This document shows positions 29,311 through 41,750 of a DNA stretch of 64,000 bases, piece after piece; positions within the stretch are counted from its first letter, which is position 1, and every line of letters starts with the position of its first letter. Source of the DNA: Cristatella mucedo. Lineage: Eukaryota > Bryozoa > Phylactolaemata > Cristatellidae. The stretch is taken from NCBI GenBank assembly GCA_009760855.2, contig WPIO01000053.1:1-64000 (forward strand), written 5' to 3'. A program made the translations under genes and the position numbers. Below the pieces are notes generated by a model. It had not been told where the DNA came from. It worked only from the letters and a program-made list of their open reading frames with translations, and made no database searches.

Positions 29311-30719
29311 CCCGTGCAGCAGGTTCGAGCGCCCGGATCAGCAGCAGCCTCCGAGCACTGCAGCCACAAGAAGCTGCTGCTGCCTTTAGGCAAGCTTAGC
29401 AACGGGTCAACCTATGACGACAACGGTCAGCGGAGGTGGGGGCGCGGGCATTTGTACCCCTTCCCTTTTAAAGAGCTGCACGGACATCTATTCTTACGCT
29501 TAGTGACCGTCACCAACGGAGAAATTATGCTTTTATACCCGTCAATGAGTTACTGCTGACAGTTACAGTTCGTGTCGAGTAAGTATTGTGATATTTTGTT
29601 ATAATATTTTAATTATTGCAGATCTAGTCTCTCCTATGTGATAGTCTTGCTGACCTTTGCCCTTGCATCAAGATTTCTGATATCTTGCCCTCCTAGATAA
29701 AAATCTTGGCTCCGTCACTGGCACTGGTCATGTGAACATCGACTTGGCTTATACACGACTTTCTGCACGTTCGCCTTCACGTGTAATTGCAATCCTCGTG
29801 GAATTCAGCTACATTGACGCTGCCGACCTAACATCAGTGAGCTCCATCAAATAGTGGTTCTCTCGAACTGAGCTTTACTGCAGAGCTGTCTAGTTCGTTC
29901 TCTTAGCTCCGTGCGACTGCGGATACGCTCAAGACATCTTCCCCAATAACGCCAGTAATCTCCTTAGTGAATGCACTCGCCGCTACATTTCCTCGCGTAA
30001 ATGTGCACGGAGCTGTGAGCAGCTCCGACCAGATGAGAAAACGCTGATTGACAGCTTCGCGCAACAAGGACTTGTCTAGAAATGTAGGACATGTCGTCGC
30101 AGACGTAATAACTGCACTAGAGGCAGCGGTCTTACTCTGGCAATAAGGGGTGGGAGAGTTTGCCTATAACGCATCATGAGTCATTTTCCACCATTCGTTC
30201 ATTCGGAGCAGACTGACTTCTTTTTTAACTGAGCTTGCTATTGCTCGATCCTGTTACTTTAATTCTCGTATCGTTTCATTGTGCATTTTTATGTGCATGC
30301 ACTAAATTTATTGTCATTGCCCTTGAGATGTTTGCCATCAATAGCAACAGTTACTATCGCTGTTTACTAAATATAAAATTATAAAATCATGCGAAAAAAG
30401 TAAGTCCGCCGGCTGCTGTTCACCCAAGATTCTTAATGTAGCGACTTGCACGCAAGATTTCGTATTTAGATAGAGGTCCTGATTGAATGTGATTGATCTG
30501 AGAGCCATTTCCTAGCCTATCGCCAGGCCTACTTTGTAGGGCACAGCGAAATTGCCAGACCGAATTTTTTTTTATTGAGCAAGAGGGGGCAGCAGTTAAG
30601 GTAGGATCATTTGGAGAGGATTGTCTCATCAGCCCTCTGTGTCGTCGCACGAGCGGCGCATGGGCGTGCGTGCCTAACGATTAATGCCAACAATTCCCTA
30701 CCAAAAAAAAACAAAAAAA
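29311..30719. other. Intergenic, nothing recognised
   Basis: Only short open frames without domains occur. The stretch is moderately AT-rich in its second half and carries no clear repeat match within the window. Confidence 0.4.
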
Positions 30720-30891
30720 ATCCTAGCTGATTAAACAGCCTCTTTTAGTATAGCGACAGAAGAGCCTTTATGGCTATCACCACCGCTTGCAGTGGCGATA
30801 AAGGATCACCCACCACAGGAATCGAACCCACGACCTCGGGACCGAGGTCGTAAAAGCAACCGCCTTACCTAGTGTGCCATCACGGCTCACT
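30720..30891 (-). mobile_element. SINE-A copy
   Basis: Minus-strand copy with the intact palindrome CGACCTCGGGACCGAGGTCG and the TCCTAGCTGATTAAACAGCC tail; an A-rich run at 30702-30720 adjoins the tail end. Confidence 0.8.
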
Positions 30892-30951
30892 CCGCCGTGT
30901 CATCGAGCATGATCGCCTCTCGCCTTTCGTGCGAGCCAAATAAGAACAGGA

Positions 30952-31025
30952 ATAATAATAATGATAAAGCCCCCTCAGAGAACTCAATCTCTTTATAGAT
31001 GCCTTGCATTTGCTGCAAAGAAAGC
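30952..31025 (-). mobile_element. LINE 3' tail fragment
   Basis: ATAATAATAATGATAAAGCC through CATTTGCTGCAAAG matches the family tail; nothing further upstream in the LINE is present. Confidence 0.75.
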
Positions 31026-31269
31026 ACGAACAGCTTGCTCAAGGCCTTCGCCCTACCTTCTGGGACTCAGTTGCAACCGCTACAAAGGAGATGGCACTCG
31101 ATCTCCAGCGATCGACGGCCACGCAGGAGGAGCCAGAAGCAGCAACGAGATGAGAATACGGTGGACGCAGCCCAATGTATTCGTATAGCGCCACGTCAGT
31201 GGCGGGGCTAGCATTTTGTGTGTGAGCGAGCGCGTTCTCGGCAAGGGATTTGGCTTCGTGTGCTGTAAT

Positions 31270-31790
31270 TGTGCGATACCTGACACCGTGCAGGTGGCAG
31301 GAGATATGGTTTCGTTCAGAGAAACAGCACTCAATTTCACTATCTCCATGTGAGCAGTAGAAGCGAAGCCTTTTCCATTTAGGAATTCAAGTCCTTTGAC
31401 ACGACGATCAAAAGGTGTCTGCTGAAGGCGCCACACGCTTGAACCGACGTCGCTAGTCTTGCCTTCCTATTTTTTGGCCCTTCGTCTATGTTAGCTGTGG
31501 ACCAGCACAGACGCAGACACTGACCTAAGTACTGAGGTGCTCTTTTCCACCGTAACAGCTCTCTGTACATATGACCAGGTCCGCGTGCTTGTCTTCGTGA
31601 GTGTTTATTGAGGAGCGCGATAATATGACTGAACTGTACGCCCGGCGACATTGTGCGAGTCAAGTTCGAATACAGTTCGATAATACCCTCAATTAGTATC
31701 TTGTAGCTTAATCTTGCGCCAGTGAACTTAAAACCCTGAATGTGAAGGTACGTAGAACTTGGCGCCTGAGACGCTCTCGGCAAGAAGACC
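31270..31790. repeat. Dispersed repeat R550, copy 1
   Basis: Matches 32870-33400 in the same orientation (shared landmarks AGAGAAACAGC, TGACACGACGATC, CCTAAGTACTGAG, TTAGTA-CTTGTAGCTTA) at roughly three-quarters identity, and the window end at 63893-64000. Confidence 0.75.
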
Positions 31791-32124
31791 TACTTATTTC
31801 GCACCGGCGCTCCGTATCGCGGTTGGGAGAGCGTGGCGCGCTTCAATAACGGTGAAGCACTCTGTAGCCGCTCATGCCACGCTGCCGCACGCCATGCCGC
31901 TGAGCTAGGGTTAGACGAGCGGCCGTTAGTTTAAAGCTCTTTATATTGTCGTTGTTGACGAGCTTCTGGAGTCAATGAAAATGGTTGAAAGTGTGATGGG
32001 TGATGATGAAGGCGTTAACCTTAAAATGTCAATGCCGGTTTAGAAAGTAGAATTGTATTTCAGGGTTTGGAATGACATTATAAGTAGGTTATCAACATCG
32101 AGGGTCAACTGCTAAGCAAAAAAT
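31791..32124. other. Intergenic, nothing recognised
   Basis: No gene, RNA or repeat match seen. Confidence 0.35.
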
Positions 32125-32289
32125 ACTAGCGTATTTAACAGCTTTTTTGTATAGCGACAGAAGAGCCTTGACGGCTATCACTACCACTAGCAGCGGCGAT
32201 AAAGGATCGCTTACAGCAAGATTCGAACGGACGACCACGGGATCGAGGTCATTAAAAGTAACCACCTTACCTGATGCCCATCACGGCTC
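32125..32289 (-). mobile_element. SINE-A copy, diverged
   Basis: Recognisable by TATAGCGACAGAAGAGCC and the CATCACGGCTC end; the palindrome is partly decayed (ACGGGATCGAGGTC). Confidence 0.65.
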
Positions 32290-32869
32290 CACTCTTAAGT
32301 TCAAATTAAAGCTGATGACACATCTAACGATCTTAAGAAATGGTTTGAATCATTAGAGATTTTTCCTCAAAGCCAAACGCAAGAAACTTCAAAACCTGCA
32401 CCAAATGGCGATTCATGACGCCTTGAACTGATAAATGTTGAACCCAAGGGTTTAGGGGAAAATATTCGCACTTAACCGTGATGCGTCCTTAAATGGGTGC
32501 GTACTTAAGCTGGAGGCTACTGTATTAAGGTGGGCGTTCTGCCTATATTCGGCGAGATTAAATAACAGTAAAACGAGGGGCTGGACTACCCGATACAAGC
32601 GTCGCCGCTCGTTGTGTGAGCTGAAGAGCTGGTGTGTGCAATGGCCACTATTACGGACTATAAGCGATTGGCAGTCGCACTACAATCAAATAGCGGGCAC
32701 TTGTCTGAAGCAACAGCAAGCACGAGCAGAATGAGACGGGCAGGGAAAGAAAATTCGAGAAAGAGAGGGTGATAAAGAGAAAATGACACGGACGGAGTGC
32801 CAAAAATTGAGTTGGAGTAGGAACGTGTCAGAGAGGCTACGGATTCGGGTTTGCCCGGTTTAATTTAGG
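32290..32869. other. Intergenic, nothing recognised
   Basis: No gene or clear repeat seen. Confidence 0.35.
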
Positions 32870-33400
32870 GTATGATACTTGATACCGTGTGAAAGGCAGA
32901 AGGAGGGATTATTTCGTTAAGAGAAACAGCTCTTAATTTTACTTTCTTTCATGTGGGAGATAGAAGCGGAAGCCTCTTCTATTTAGGAATTTGAGTTCGG
33001 TGACACGACGATCGCGGGTTTCCGGTGAAGCCGCCTCACGCTCTCGAACTGATGTTTCTAGTCTTGCATTCCTTTCTTTGGTCCTTCATTTATGCAAGTC
33101 GCAGACCAGACTAGATGCAGACGACCTAAGTACTGAGATGCTGCTGTCCACCGTAAGAGCTCTCTGCAGATATAACCAGGTTCGCGTGCCTGTTTTCGTG
33201 TGTTTGTGAGGAGCTTGATGATAAGACTGGACAGTATGCGCGGTGAAATTGGTGCTAGTCGACTGCGAATGCAGTTTGGTAAATGCCCCGATTAGTACTT
33301 TGTAGCTTATTCTTGTGCACGTCAGTGAACTCACAATCCTGAAGGTGATTGTGGGTAGAACTTGGGGGAGGGGCGTCTGAGACGCTCCGGCATGGACACC
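32870..33400. repeat. Dispersed repeat R550, copy 2
   Basis: Second copy, 1.6 kb after the first. Flanks and ends are not the TG...CA of LTRs and the interval has no retroviral gene, so an LTR pair is unlikely. Confidence 0.75.
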
Positions 33401-33669
33401 AGCGCTCCGTATCGCCATGTGTGAGACCGTGGCATGCTTCAGCAGTGGTTAAGCACTGCCTCTCAAGAGACCTGTCGTCTTTGGGAAATATTGAAAATCA
33501 AGAATTTTTGAAGGGTTTCAATATAATTTAATCCTGAAGTGTAGAAAGGCTAACTTCAACTTCTGGCAGCACGACCTTGAATGCAAAGGCTTCGCCGAAT
33601 AAACTTCCTCTTTTTGTTACGATGTATCCTGGCTTGACCACATTTAAGCAGAAACTAAAGCCCAAACCT

Positions 33670-33872
33670 ATTTATGACGTCATTTAGTGGGTCCATGTGA
33701 AACGTCCTTCGTGTGCTTATGCGTGCCTACATTATGCAGCAGCCACTAACCCTATCTGCATGCTGACCCAGTGCATGTCAACTCTAACCACGTTACGCTT
33801 GTTGTGCATTGAGCATGCTATCGCTAAGCATTCAATAATGCTTCCTTTACAGCAAATGTAAATTGCCTAGAA
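33670..33872 (+). mobile_element. LINE 3' untranslated fragment
   Basis: Begins near the family landmark CATTTAGTGGGTCC and ends GCAAATGTAAATTGCCTAG, before the hairpin is complete. Confidence 0.75.
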
Positions 33873-34999
33873 AAATTGAGATCTGTGGTGGCACTTTAAC
33901 AAATGTATTTTAATCAAATTATTATTTTTATTAACCATTGGTATGGTTAGCCGAGTGGAATTAACACTTCCAAGGCAATGTAGGTACATTGGAAAATAAT
34001 TGTGACAACTGAACGCTGGGATAGGATGAGAACTTAAGCACGCGAAAAAGACGAAGAACAAGGTCAAGGGTAAGAAGCCAATGACGCGTAGGACAGGTAG
34101 TGCCTTAAATAAATATGCTCTACACCGGACCTGCTGCAACTTCGCTATATGCGAAAAAGCATCGTCGAGTTGGCCAATTCTGCACCACACAGCATAACTG
34201 TAGTCCTACTCACTTGAGTTTCACTAAGCCAGAAGATTCTCTACCTCAGCCAGTTAAAGTTAAAGCCCCTGGTGCTAAAATGCCACCCTTTCCGCTTTAG
34301 CTTCTCTCACTCATTAGCTTCTCTCCTCATTAACAAATGCGATGCATCGGTTAATGCATCGGTTAATTGTTATGCATCGGTTAATCGCTAAACCCCAAGA
34401 CGCGTCGCCTCGCTCGCTTAAGCTTAGTCCAGCCGACACCTTGTCCTGCCCAAATTACCCTTGCTCCGCCAAAAAAGACGTGGCTTCTCTCTTCGAACAT
34501 TGCCCGAAAGGATTTAGAGTACGATTTAGATACGAATAATAGTGCCCGCACAGAACTGAATGGTTATTAGGCACTTTATTAATGCTGTAAATGGAGTGCG
34601 ATCAAATGGCTAAAGTTTCAAGCATCCCGAAACTTTCTTGCCTCGCTCGCCCGAAATGAACCGGATATGCTTAGCGTTCCCTGCTACTTTAGAAAAAAAA
34701 AAAAAAAAAGTAGATGCCTCATACAATTACCTTTTCACGGTTCGCATAAACTGCACCCTGCTCGGACTAATTTCACCCGATTCTGATCGCTAACTTTGAC
34801 TGATTTATTTTTAACGTAGATTAATCGCATATATATATATGTACAAATATCTGCCGAGGGCCACAACATCTTAGAATACAATATGACCAAAAGAAGCACA
34901 TTTCCTAATAGAAATTCAGCAATTACAAATGTAAATTCATGAAACATAACTTACGAACACATAATGTTAATGCCTACTTTTTAGTACTGCTGTTAAGAG
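33873..34999. other. Intergenic; short tandem motif
   Basis: No gene seen. ATGCATCGGTTAAT occurs three times at 34341-34384. A run of A lies at 34692-34708. Confidence 0.4.
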
Positions 35000-37900
35000 C
35001 GAACAGAAAGCTCCAGAGTCTGGGAGCCATCGAGCGAGTGAACCGAAAGCTCCAGAGCCTGGGATCGAGCAAGCGAGCAAACCGAAAGCTCCAGAGCCTG
35101 GGAGCGAGCAAGCGAGAAAACCGGAAGCTCCCGGCTTTGAGAGAGAGCGAGCGAGCGAACCGGAAGCTCCAGTCTGAAGGCAGCGAGTGAGCAAACCGGA
35201 AGCTCAAGGCTCTGAAAGCCAGCGAGCGATCGAACTAGAAGCTCCAGAGGCTGGAAGCCAGCGAGCGAGCGAACCGGAAGCTCCAGGCTCTGAGAGCCAG
35301 CGAGCGAGCAATTCGGAAGCTCGACACTCTGACAGCCAGCGAGCGAACAAACCGGAAGCTTCAAAGACTAGGAGCAAGCATGCAACCGAACCAGAACCAG
35401 AAAGCTCCAAGGCTCTGGGAGCCAACAAGCAAGCGAACCGGAAGTTCCAGGCTCTGAGAGTAAGCGAGCAAGCAAAGCGGAAGCTCCACACTCTGTGAGC
35501 CAGCGAGCGAGCGCACCAGAAGCTCCAGAGTCTGGGAGCAAACGAGCAAGCGAACCGTAAGCTCCACGCCCTGAGAGCAGCGAGCGAGTGAACCTGAAGC
35601 TCCAGAGTCTGGGAGCCAGCAAGCCAGGGAACCGGAAGCTCCCGGCTCTGAGAGCCAGCAAGGCTAGCGAACCGGAAGCTCAAAGTTCTGAGAGCAAGCG
35701 AGCAAGCGAAGCGGAAGTTCTAGAATCTGGGAGCCAGCGAGCGACCGAACAAGAAATTCCAGACTCTGAGAGCCAGCGAGCGAGTAAACCGGAAGCTCCA
35801 AAGTCTGGGAGCCAGCAAGCAACCGAACCGGAAGCTCCTGGCTCTGAGAGCCAGCGAGCGAGAAAAACGGAAGCTCTAGGCTCTGAGAGCCAGCGAGCGA
35901 GCGAACCGGATGCTTGAGACTCTGAGAGCCAGCGAGCGAGCAAACCGGAAACTCCAGAGCTGGGAGCCAGCAGCGAGCGAGCGAACCGGAAGTTCTAGGC
36001 TCTAAGAGCCAGCGAGCGAGCGAACCGGAAGCTCTAGGCTCTGAGAGCCAGCGAGCTAGCGAAGCGGAAGCTCGAGACTCTGAGAGCCAGCGAGCAAGCG
36101 AACCGGAAGCTCCAGAGTCCGGGAGGCAGCGAGCGAGAAAACCGGAGGCTCCAGACTCTGAGAGCCAGCAAGAAAGCAAACCAGAAGCTCCAGACTCTAA
36201 GAGCCAGCGAGCGAGCGAACCGGAAGTTCTAGAGTCTGAGAGCCAGCGAGCAAGCGAAGCGGTTGCTCCTGGGTCTAGGAGCCAGCGAACGAGCGAACCG
36301 GAAGCTCCACAGCCTGAGAGCCAGCGAGCAAGCAAACCGGAAGCTCTATAGTCTGGGAGCCAGCCAGCGAGCGAGCGAACCGGAAGCTTCAGGCTCAAAG
36401 AGCCAGCGAGCAAGCGAAGCAGAAGCACGAGACTCCGAGAGCAAGCGAGCGAGCGAACCGGAAGCTTCAGAGTCAGTGAGCCAGGAAACGAGCGTACCGG
36501 AAGCTCCCGGCTTTGAAAGCCATCGAGCGAGCGGACCGGAAGCTCTAGGCTCTCAGAGCCAGCAAGCGAGCGAACCGGAAGCTCCAGAGCTTGTGAGCCA
36601 GCAAGCGAGCAAACCGGATGCTCCAGACTCAGAGAGCCATCCAGCGAGCAAACCAGAAGCACCAGAGTCTAGGCACGACCGAGCGAGCGAAGCGGAAGCT
36701 CCAGGCTTGAAGAGCCAGCGAGCAAGCGAACCGGAAGCCGCCGGCTCCAAGAGCCAGCGAGCTAGCCAAGCGGAAGCTCGAGACTATGAGAGCCAGCGAG
36801 CTAGCAAAGCGGAAGCTCGAGACTCTGAGAGCCAGCGAGCAAGCGAACCGGAAGCTCCGGAGTCTGGGAAGCAGGAAGCGAGCAAACCCGAAGCTCCAGG
36901 CTCTGACTGCCTGCGAGCAAGCGAACCGGAAGGTCAAGAGTTTGGGAGCCAGCGAGCGACCGAACCGGAAGTTTCGGACTCTGGTAGCCAGCGAGCCACT
37001 GAACAGGAAGATTTTAGACTCTGAGAGCCAGCGAGCGAGCAAAGTTGAAGCTCCAAATTCTGAGATCCAGCGAGCAAGCGAAGCGGAAGTTCTAGAATCT
37101 GGGAGACAGTTTCCGAGAGCACCGGAAATTTTAGGATCTGAGAAACAGCGAGCGAGCAAACCGGACACTCCAGGGTTCCAGAGCCAGCGAGCGAGTGAAC
37201 CGGAAGCTCCAAAGTCTGGGAGCCAGCAAGCGACCGAACCGGAAGCTCCTGGCTCTGACAGCCAGCGAGCTAGCGAAGCGGAAGCTCGAGACTCTGAGAG
37301 CAAGCGAGCGAGCTAACCGGAAACTCTAGAGTCTGGGAGCAATGTGGGAGCAATGGTGAGCCGTGATGGCACACTAGGTAAGGCGGTTGCTTTCACGACC
37401 TCGGTCTCGAGGTCGCGGGTTCAATTCCTGCGGTGGGCGATTCTTAATCGCCACTGCAAGCGGTGGTGATGGCAGTAAAGGCTCTTCTGTCGCTATACAA
37501 AAAGAGGCTGTTTCATCAGCTAGAATTTATTTATTTATTTTATTAAGCGAGCGAGCGAACCCGAAGCTCTAGGCTCTGAGAGCCAGCGAGCGACCAAACC
37601 GGAAGCTCCACAGTCTGAGAGGCAGCGAGTGAGCAAACCAGTGGCTCCAGACTCTGCGAGCCAGCGAGCGAGCAAATCTGAAGTTCCTGAGTCTGAGAGC
37701 GAGCGAGTGAGCGAACCGAAACCTCCAGAGTCTAGGTGCCGGTGAGCGAGCGAACCGGAAGCTTTAGACTTGAAGGGCCAGGGAGCAAGCGAACAGGAAG
37801 CTCTAGGCTCTGCGAGCCAGTGAGCTAGCGAAGCGGAAGCTCGAGACTCTGAGAGCCAGCGAGCAAGCGAAGTGGAAGCCCCAGAGTCTGGGAAGCAGCG

Positions 37901-38320
37901 AGCGAGCAAACCGGAAGCTCCAGAGTCCGGAAGCTCCAGACTCTGAGAGCCAGCAAGGGAGCAAACCCGAAGGTCTAGGCTCCGAAAGCCAGCGAGCGAG
38001 CGATCCGGAACTTCCAGAGTCTGAGTTCCAGCGAGCGAGCGAACCGGAAGCTCTAGAGTATGGGAGCAAGCGAGCGAACCGGAAGCTCCAGAGTCTAGTA
38101 GCCAGCGAATGAGCGAACTAGAAGCTCCATAGCCTGAGAGCCAGCGAGCGAGCAAACCGGAAGCTCTATAGTTTGGGAGCCTGCGAGCGAGCGAACCGGA
38201 AGCTCCAGGCTCAAAGAGCCAGCGAGCAAGCGAAGCGGAAGCTCGAGACTCTGAGAGCAAGCGAGCAAGCGAACCGGAAGCTCCAGAGTTTGAGAGCTAG
38301 CCAGCGAAGCGGCTGTAAAT
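35000..38320. repeat. 39-bp minisatellite, about 3.1 kb excluding a SINE
   Basis: Roughly 80 degenerate units built on GAACCGGAAGCTCCAGAG and TCTGGGAGCCAGCGAGCGAG. The 39-bp period equals 13 codons, so long open frames exist on both strands (for example 36263-37024 plus and 35664-36662 minus) with 13-residue repeats (SQRASEPEAPGSE; SGSLARWLSESGA). No start context, conserved domain or splice signal supports a protein. A SINE-A splits the array at 37356-37543. Confidence 0.93.
37356..37543 (+). mobile_element. SINE-A copy inside the 39-bp array
   Basis: Starts GTGAGCCGTGATGGCACACT, palindrome CGACCTCGGTCTCGAGGTCG, ends GCTAGAATTTATTTATT. Array sequence resumes immediately with GCGAGCGAGCGAAC, so the SINE jumped into an existing array. 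Confidence 0.9.
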
Positions 38321-38344
38321 TCACCCGACGTTTCCAAAGGTCCC

Positions 38345-38760
38345 AGGTGAATCCAAAGGTCCGAGCCAAATAATGAAGGGACCTAAAAGTGGATGACAAA
38401 ATCTCAAAATTGATGAGCCGATTGACTTAGAGCCAGTATGGGTAGGCGAGAAGCAGTGTGGTATGGCAACTGTGACACTCACGACAGGCAAGCCTCGCTG
38501 CACAGGTTTACACTAGCGATGGGCGCCTGATTGCACATGTTGGTAGGCCAGCAAGCAGTGGGTTACTGAAGTCAAGACGGATTGTCACAAAAGCATGGAT
38601 CAATTTAGATGCAGTATCCCTGCCTATAGAAGCCCGATTTTCAGCAATGTTACGAAGCTGAAAGCAGGCAGACTTGACTGTGGAGCCGATGCGGTCGTCT
38701 AATAAAATATCCCTTTTGGACATACACTTGGATTTCATGCATATTCATCAAGAGTTATTT
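38345..38760 (-). mobile_element. LINE internal fragment
   Basis: The minus-strand translation KSACFQLRNIAENRASIGRD and SKLIHAFVTIRLDFSNPLL matches the C-terminal RT region of the 18-20 kb LINE; both ends are truncated. Confidence 0.8.
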
Positions 38761-38937
38761 TGAGTTTTGTATAAGATCGCTAGAATTGGCTATTTATATT
38801 TACATCAGTGCATCGTTATTTTTGTGGGCGCTGTATTGTCTTTCCGCAAGCCCAGTGCAAGTCGCCGGCCAAGACCCCGTACCTGTGCCATGCATTTTCA
38901 CTCACAGCCACCCCATCGGCCTGTGTGGACGATGTCA

Positions 38938-39253
<316 letters not shown>

Positions 39254-39564
39254 CGTCTCTCTCTGTTCACGTCTAGTGCTCAGGAGCAACATACCCGACT
39301 ATCACAAAAGCTGCATTAACGCACGCGAGCCTGTGTCACCTGTGTCGCTTGTGTACCATGCAGTCTTCGTCTCGCCCGCGACAAGTTTGTGGGGGCTTCG
39401 CCATCCGTCATTCGTCTTCGTCGCGACGCTGCCGTGCACTCGAGCCCCCGGAAACTAAACTCCGCACCTCCTTCAACAGCGACTACGTTCGCGTAGACAT
39501 TTTAAAAGTTGCTTCGCTTCCGGCATAGTTTTACACCGATTCTTTTCACCGATTCTGTCACCGA

Positions 39565-39662
39565 TGCATTTCACTTTGCAGCAAATGTAAAGCGCCTAGA
39601 GAGAGATTAAGTTCTCTTAGGGCGCTTTGTCAAGTGAATTATTATTATTATTATTATTATTC
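39565..39662 (+). mobile_element. LINE 3' tail
   Basis: GCAGCAAATGTAAAGCGCC, the AGAGATTAAGTTCTCT inner hairpin, GGGCGCTTT and an ATT repeat at 39640-39661: the best preserved plus-strand tail in the window. Confidence 0.85.
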
Positions 39663-39719
39663 TCTGGCTACCGGTAAAGGGAGCGTAACTTGTATTTTCC
39701 GGAAGCTCTACGTGACTCG

Positions 39720-39909
39720 GTAATTCTGTCGTCCAAATCTGCCTACGAACTGGGCTGCACGAGCGTCTGCAGCGAACGACTCGGCACCCGTTGCAGCGGC
39801 AGAGCACCAATCAGACGCTCGGCGCTTCGGCGGCTGCCAGCCAGCTGACCGGCGGTGGCGTGGCGATCGCCGCCGCCTCGGCACTGGGAGTGACGGGACT
39901 AAAAGTAAG
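39720..39909 (+). other. Possible GC-rich exon ending in a donor (weak)
   Basis: A plus frame reads GASAAASQLTGGGVAIAAAS up to GGACTAAAA followed by GTAAGAAAC, a donor-like site. There is no recognisable domain and no partner exon. Confidence 0.2.
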
Positions 39910-40139
39910 AAACACTCTTGCGGTTCCAGAAGCCCAAGCATCTCGCCTTGCGCTAGATCTGGGCGGCTTGAGTTGGAGTCGTAGATATCCTCCTTGTGGC
40001 CATCTTCGGACCACGAGAGATCCAATTATATTATATCTATATAATATTGCCTACTATCATATTTTATAGTATGCATTGCATTATACAAATATATGATATT
40101 AAATGAAAAGCTAATATGCACTTCCGACGTGCTTTCTGA

Positions 40140-40440
40140 CTCGCTTGCTTAGCAAGGAGCAGTCAGCCAGCTGACTGGTTGCTAGCCCGCTTTTTGGTAT
40201 TTCGTGACGTTAGCTGGCAGCGTCTGCCAGGACGTAAAACGTCGACCGAACCAAGCGCAGTGCAGCAGCTCAGTGCCACGAGCCGCTGGTATTCCGTGCG
40301 TTAGCTGCAGCTGACTCGCAGCAGGCAGCAGCTCGTGCTGCTGCAGCTGACTACAGCTGCTCGTGCTTGGAGCTCGTGCTACAAGTCGCTGGAGTCGATA
40401 AATCACGGATTATTTTATTAATTCACTACAAGGTAAGAGT
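40140..40440 (+). other. Possible 5' exon with splice donor, paralogue of 8470-8775
   Basis: Shares GCAG/CAGCTG-rich sequence and the ending TACAAG followed by GTAAGAGT with the 8.5 kb copy; it lies antisense and just 3' of the propeller exon. Confidence 0.3.
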
Positions 40441-40532
40441 ACAGGTACGTGACAGGCAATCATAAGAAGCTGAGTGACATGCAGCGCTAGGTAGCTGCCT
40501 TCCAGAGCTGACATGCTGCAGCTGCCTTCCCT

Positions 40533-41500
40533 TCATCGTCTGCTCTCAGCTGCAGCTGCAACAGCTGCTGCAGGGTACACAGTCACAGTCTGACTGTCCC
40601 TGCCCAGCACGGCTAGCACGGTCCTCTGTCCTCCGCCCAGTGACAGGTACCCAGGCTGCAGCAGTCCGTGGCTGCTGTATGAGAGCACCTGCTGCAGCAC
40701 CCGCCCAGTCACAGCACAGAGCGCCCTCACACAGTCCCTGCTCCTTTCTCCCTCCTGCAGCCCTCGCACAGCCAGGTACACGATGCCGCCTGCAGCACAG
40801 ACGCCCCACGCTGCCTCCTCGCTGCTCAGCTCGTGTCTCCATTGTCTGTCACCTCGGTGGCTGCAGCTGTCCACTACGTACAGCTCTCTGCCATCGTCCA
40901 GCTTCACCTTGCTCCAGCTCGAAGTGACCAGAGCAGCAGCAGTGAGAGCCACACTCTCTATCTTATACTCGTACTTCCTGCTGTACAGCAGCTGCCCCGA
41001 GCTCAGCTGCAGCAGCTGCAGCCCTGGGCCATACCCGCCCTGGGTCACAGCGAGCAGGTCGCCGAGCACGGACAGCTTCCACGGAGACCACGGCAGCTCA
41101 GCAACACGTCGTTCCTCGATCCACGTCCCGTGCGAGTCCCCTGCAGCAGCTGCAGCAGCAGCAGAGCTGCTGCGTCTGAGCAGCAGGACGAGCTGTGAGT
41201 AGAGCAAGGCTACAGCAGCACGTCCGTCCTGCAGGGACTGCACTGCAGTGACCTCGTCCTTCCCTCCGTAGCTCAGCCTCGCAGGTTCCCAGACGCTCAG
41301 CTCCCTGCCGCTCTGACTGTATTCCTTCAGGCCTTGCTTCCAGGCAGCCAGCAGCAGATGCCCCTCTGACGTCACAGACAGGTCGCAGCACCGGACAGGC
41401 GTCTTGAAGCAGCTGGAGGCCGGGCCGAAGTTGAGCAGCTCTGGCTGCTGCTCTGCTACAACGAACGCTGCATCGTGTGAATACAGGCAGCAGCAGAGCT
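40533..41500 (-). CDS. RBCC-propeller gene, exon 2 (beta-propeller domain)
   Basis: Second coding exon of the gene whose first exon is 46565-47663. The acceptor reads CTCTCGTCTCATGCAG just before the exon (intron ends at 41501), with a good pyrimidine tract. The exon enters in phase 1, matching the donor; together the two exons give 688 residues. Blade-like repeats are visible: CCDLSVTSEGHLLLAAW, VTAVQSLQDGRAAVALL, VLGDLLAVTQGG, ALTAAALVTSSWSKVKLDDG, CAAGGIVYLAVRG and YLSLGGGQRTVLAVLG. This resembles NHL/WD-type propellers that follow RBCC modules in several TRIM proteins, often as the substrate- or RNA-binding part. An unspliced start at 41543 is the alternative. Partial copies lie at 8855-9347 and 58790-59250. 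Confidence 0.65.
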
Positions 41501-41639
41501 CTGCATGAGACGAGAGAGACTCGTGCACTGCGCTACTTTTCACAGGTCATTTTACATTTTACAAGTTATTTATCTTGCATAAATAAATAATAATAATGCA
41601 ATCAAAGATCGTACGACTTTTCGTTGCTTGACTGCACCG

Positions 41640-41750
41640 TTGCAAGATGCTTGGTCTTATCGCTACAATGAACGCTGCATTGAGTGAATGCAGGCATCGG
41701 CAGCAGAGAGACCAGAGAGACTCTTGCACTGTGCACTTGTGCAAGCTGAT
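41640..41750 (-). pseudogene. Decayed copy of the propeller exon 5' edge
   Basis: The minus strand reads VQESLWSLCCRCLHSLNAAF, similar to the start of exon 2 (VHESLSSHAELCCCLYSHDA), 150-200 bp upstream of it. No further propeller sequence follows. Confidence 0.5.

Noticed and set aside
31270-33400. LTR pair of a small retroelement
   Set aside because: The two copies are direct repeats, but the interval is about 1 kb without viral genes, the ends lack TG/CA, and a third copy exists alone.
35000-38320. Possible CRISPR array or repeat protein gene
   Set aside because: Units are head to tail with a 39-bp period and no unique spacers; the open frames follow from the period.
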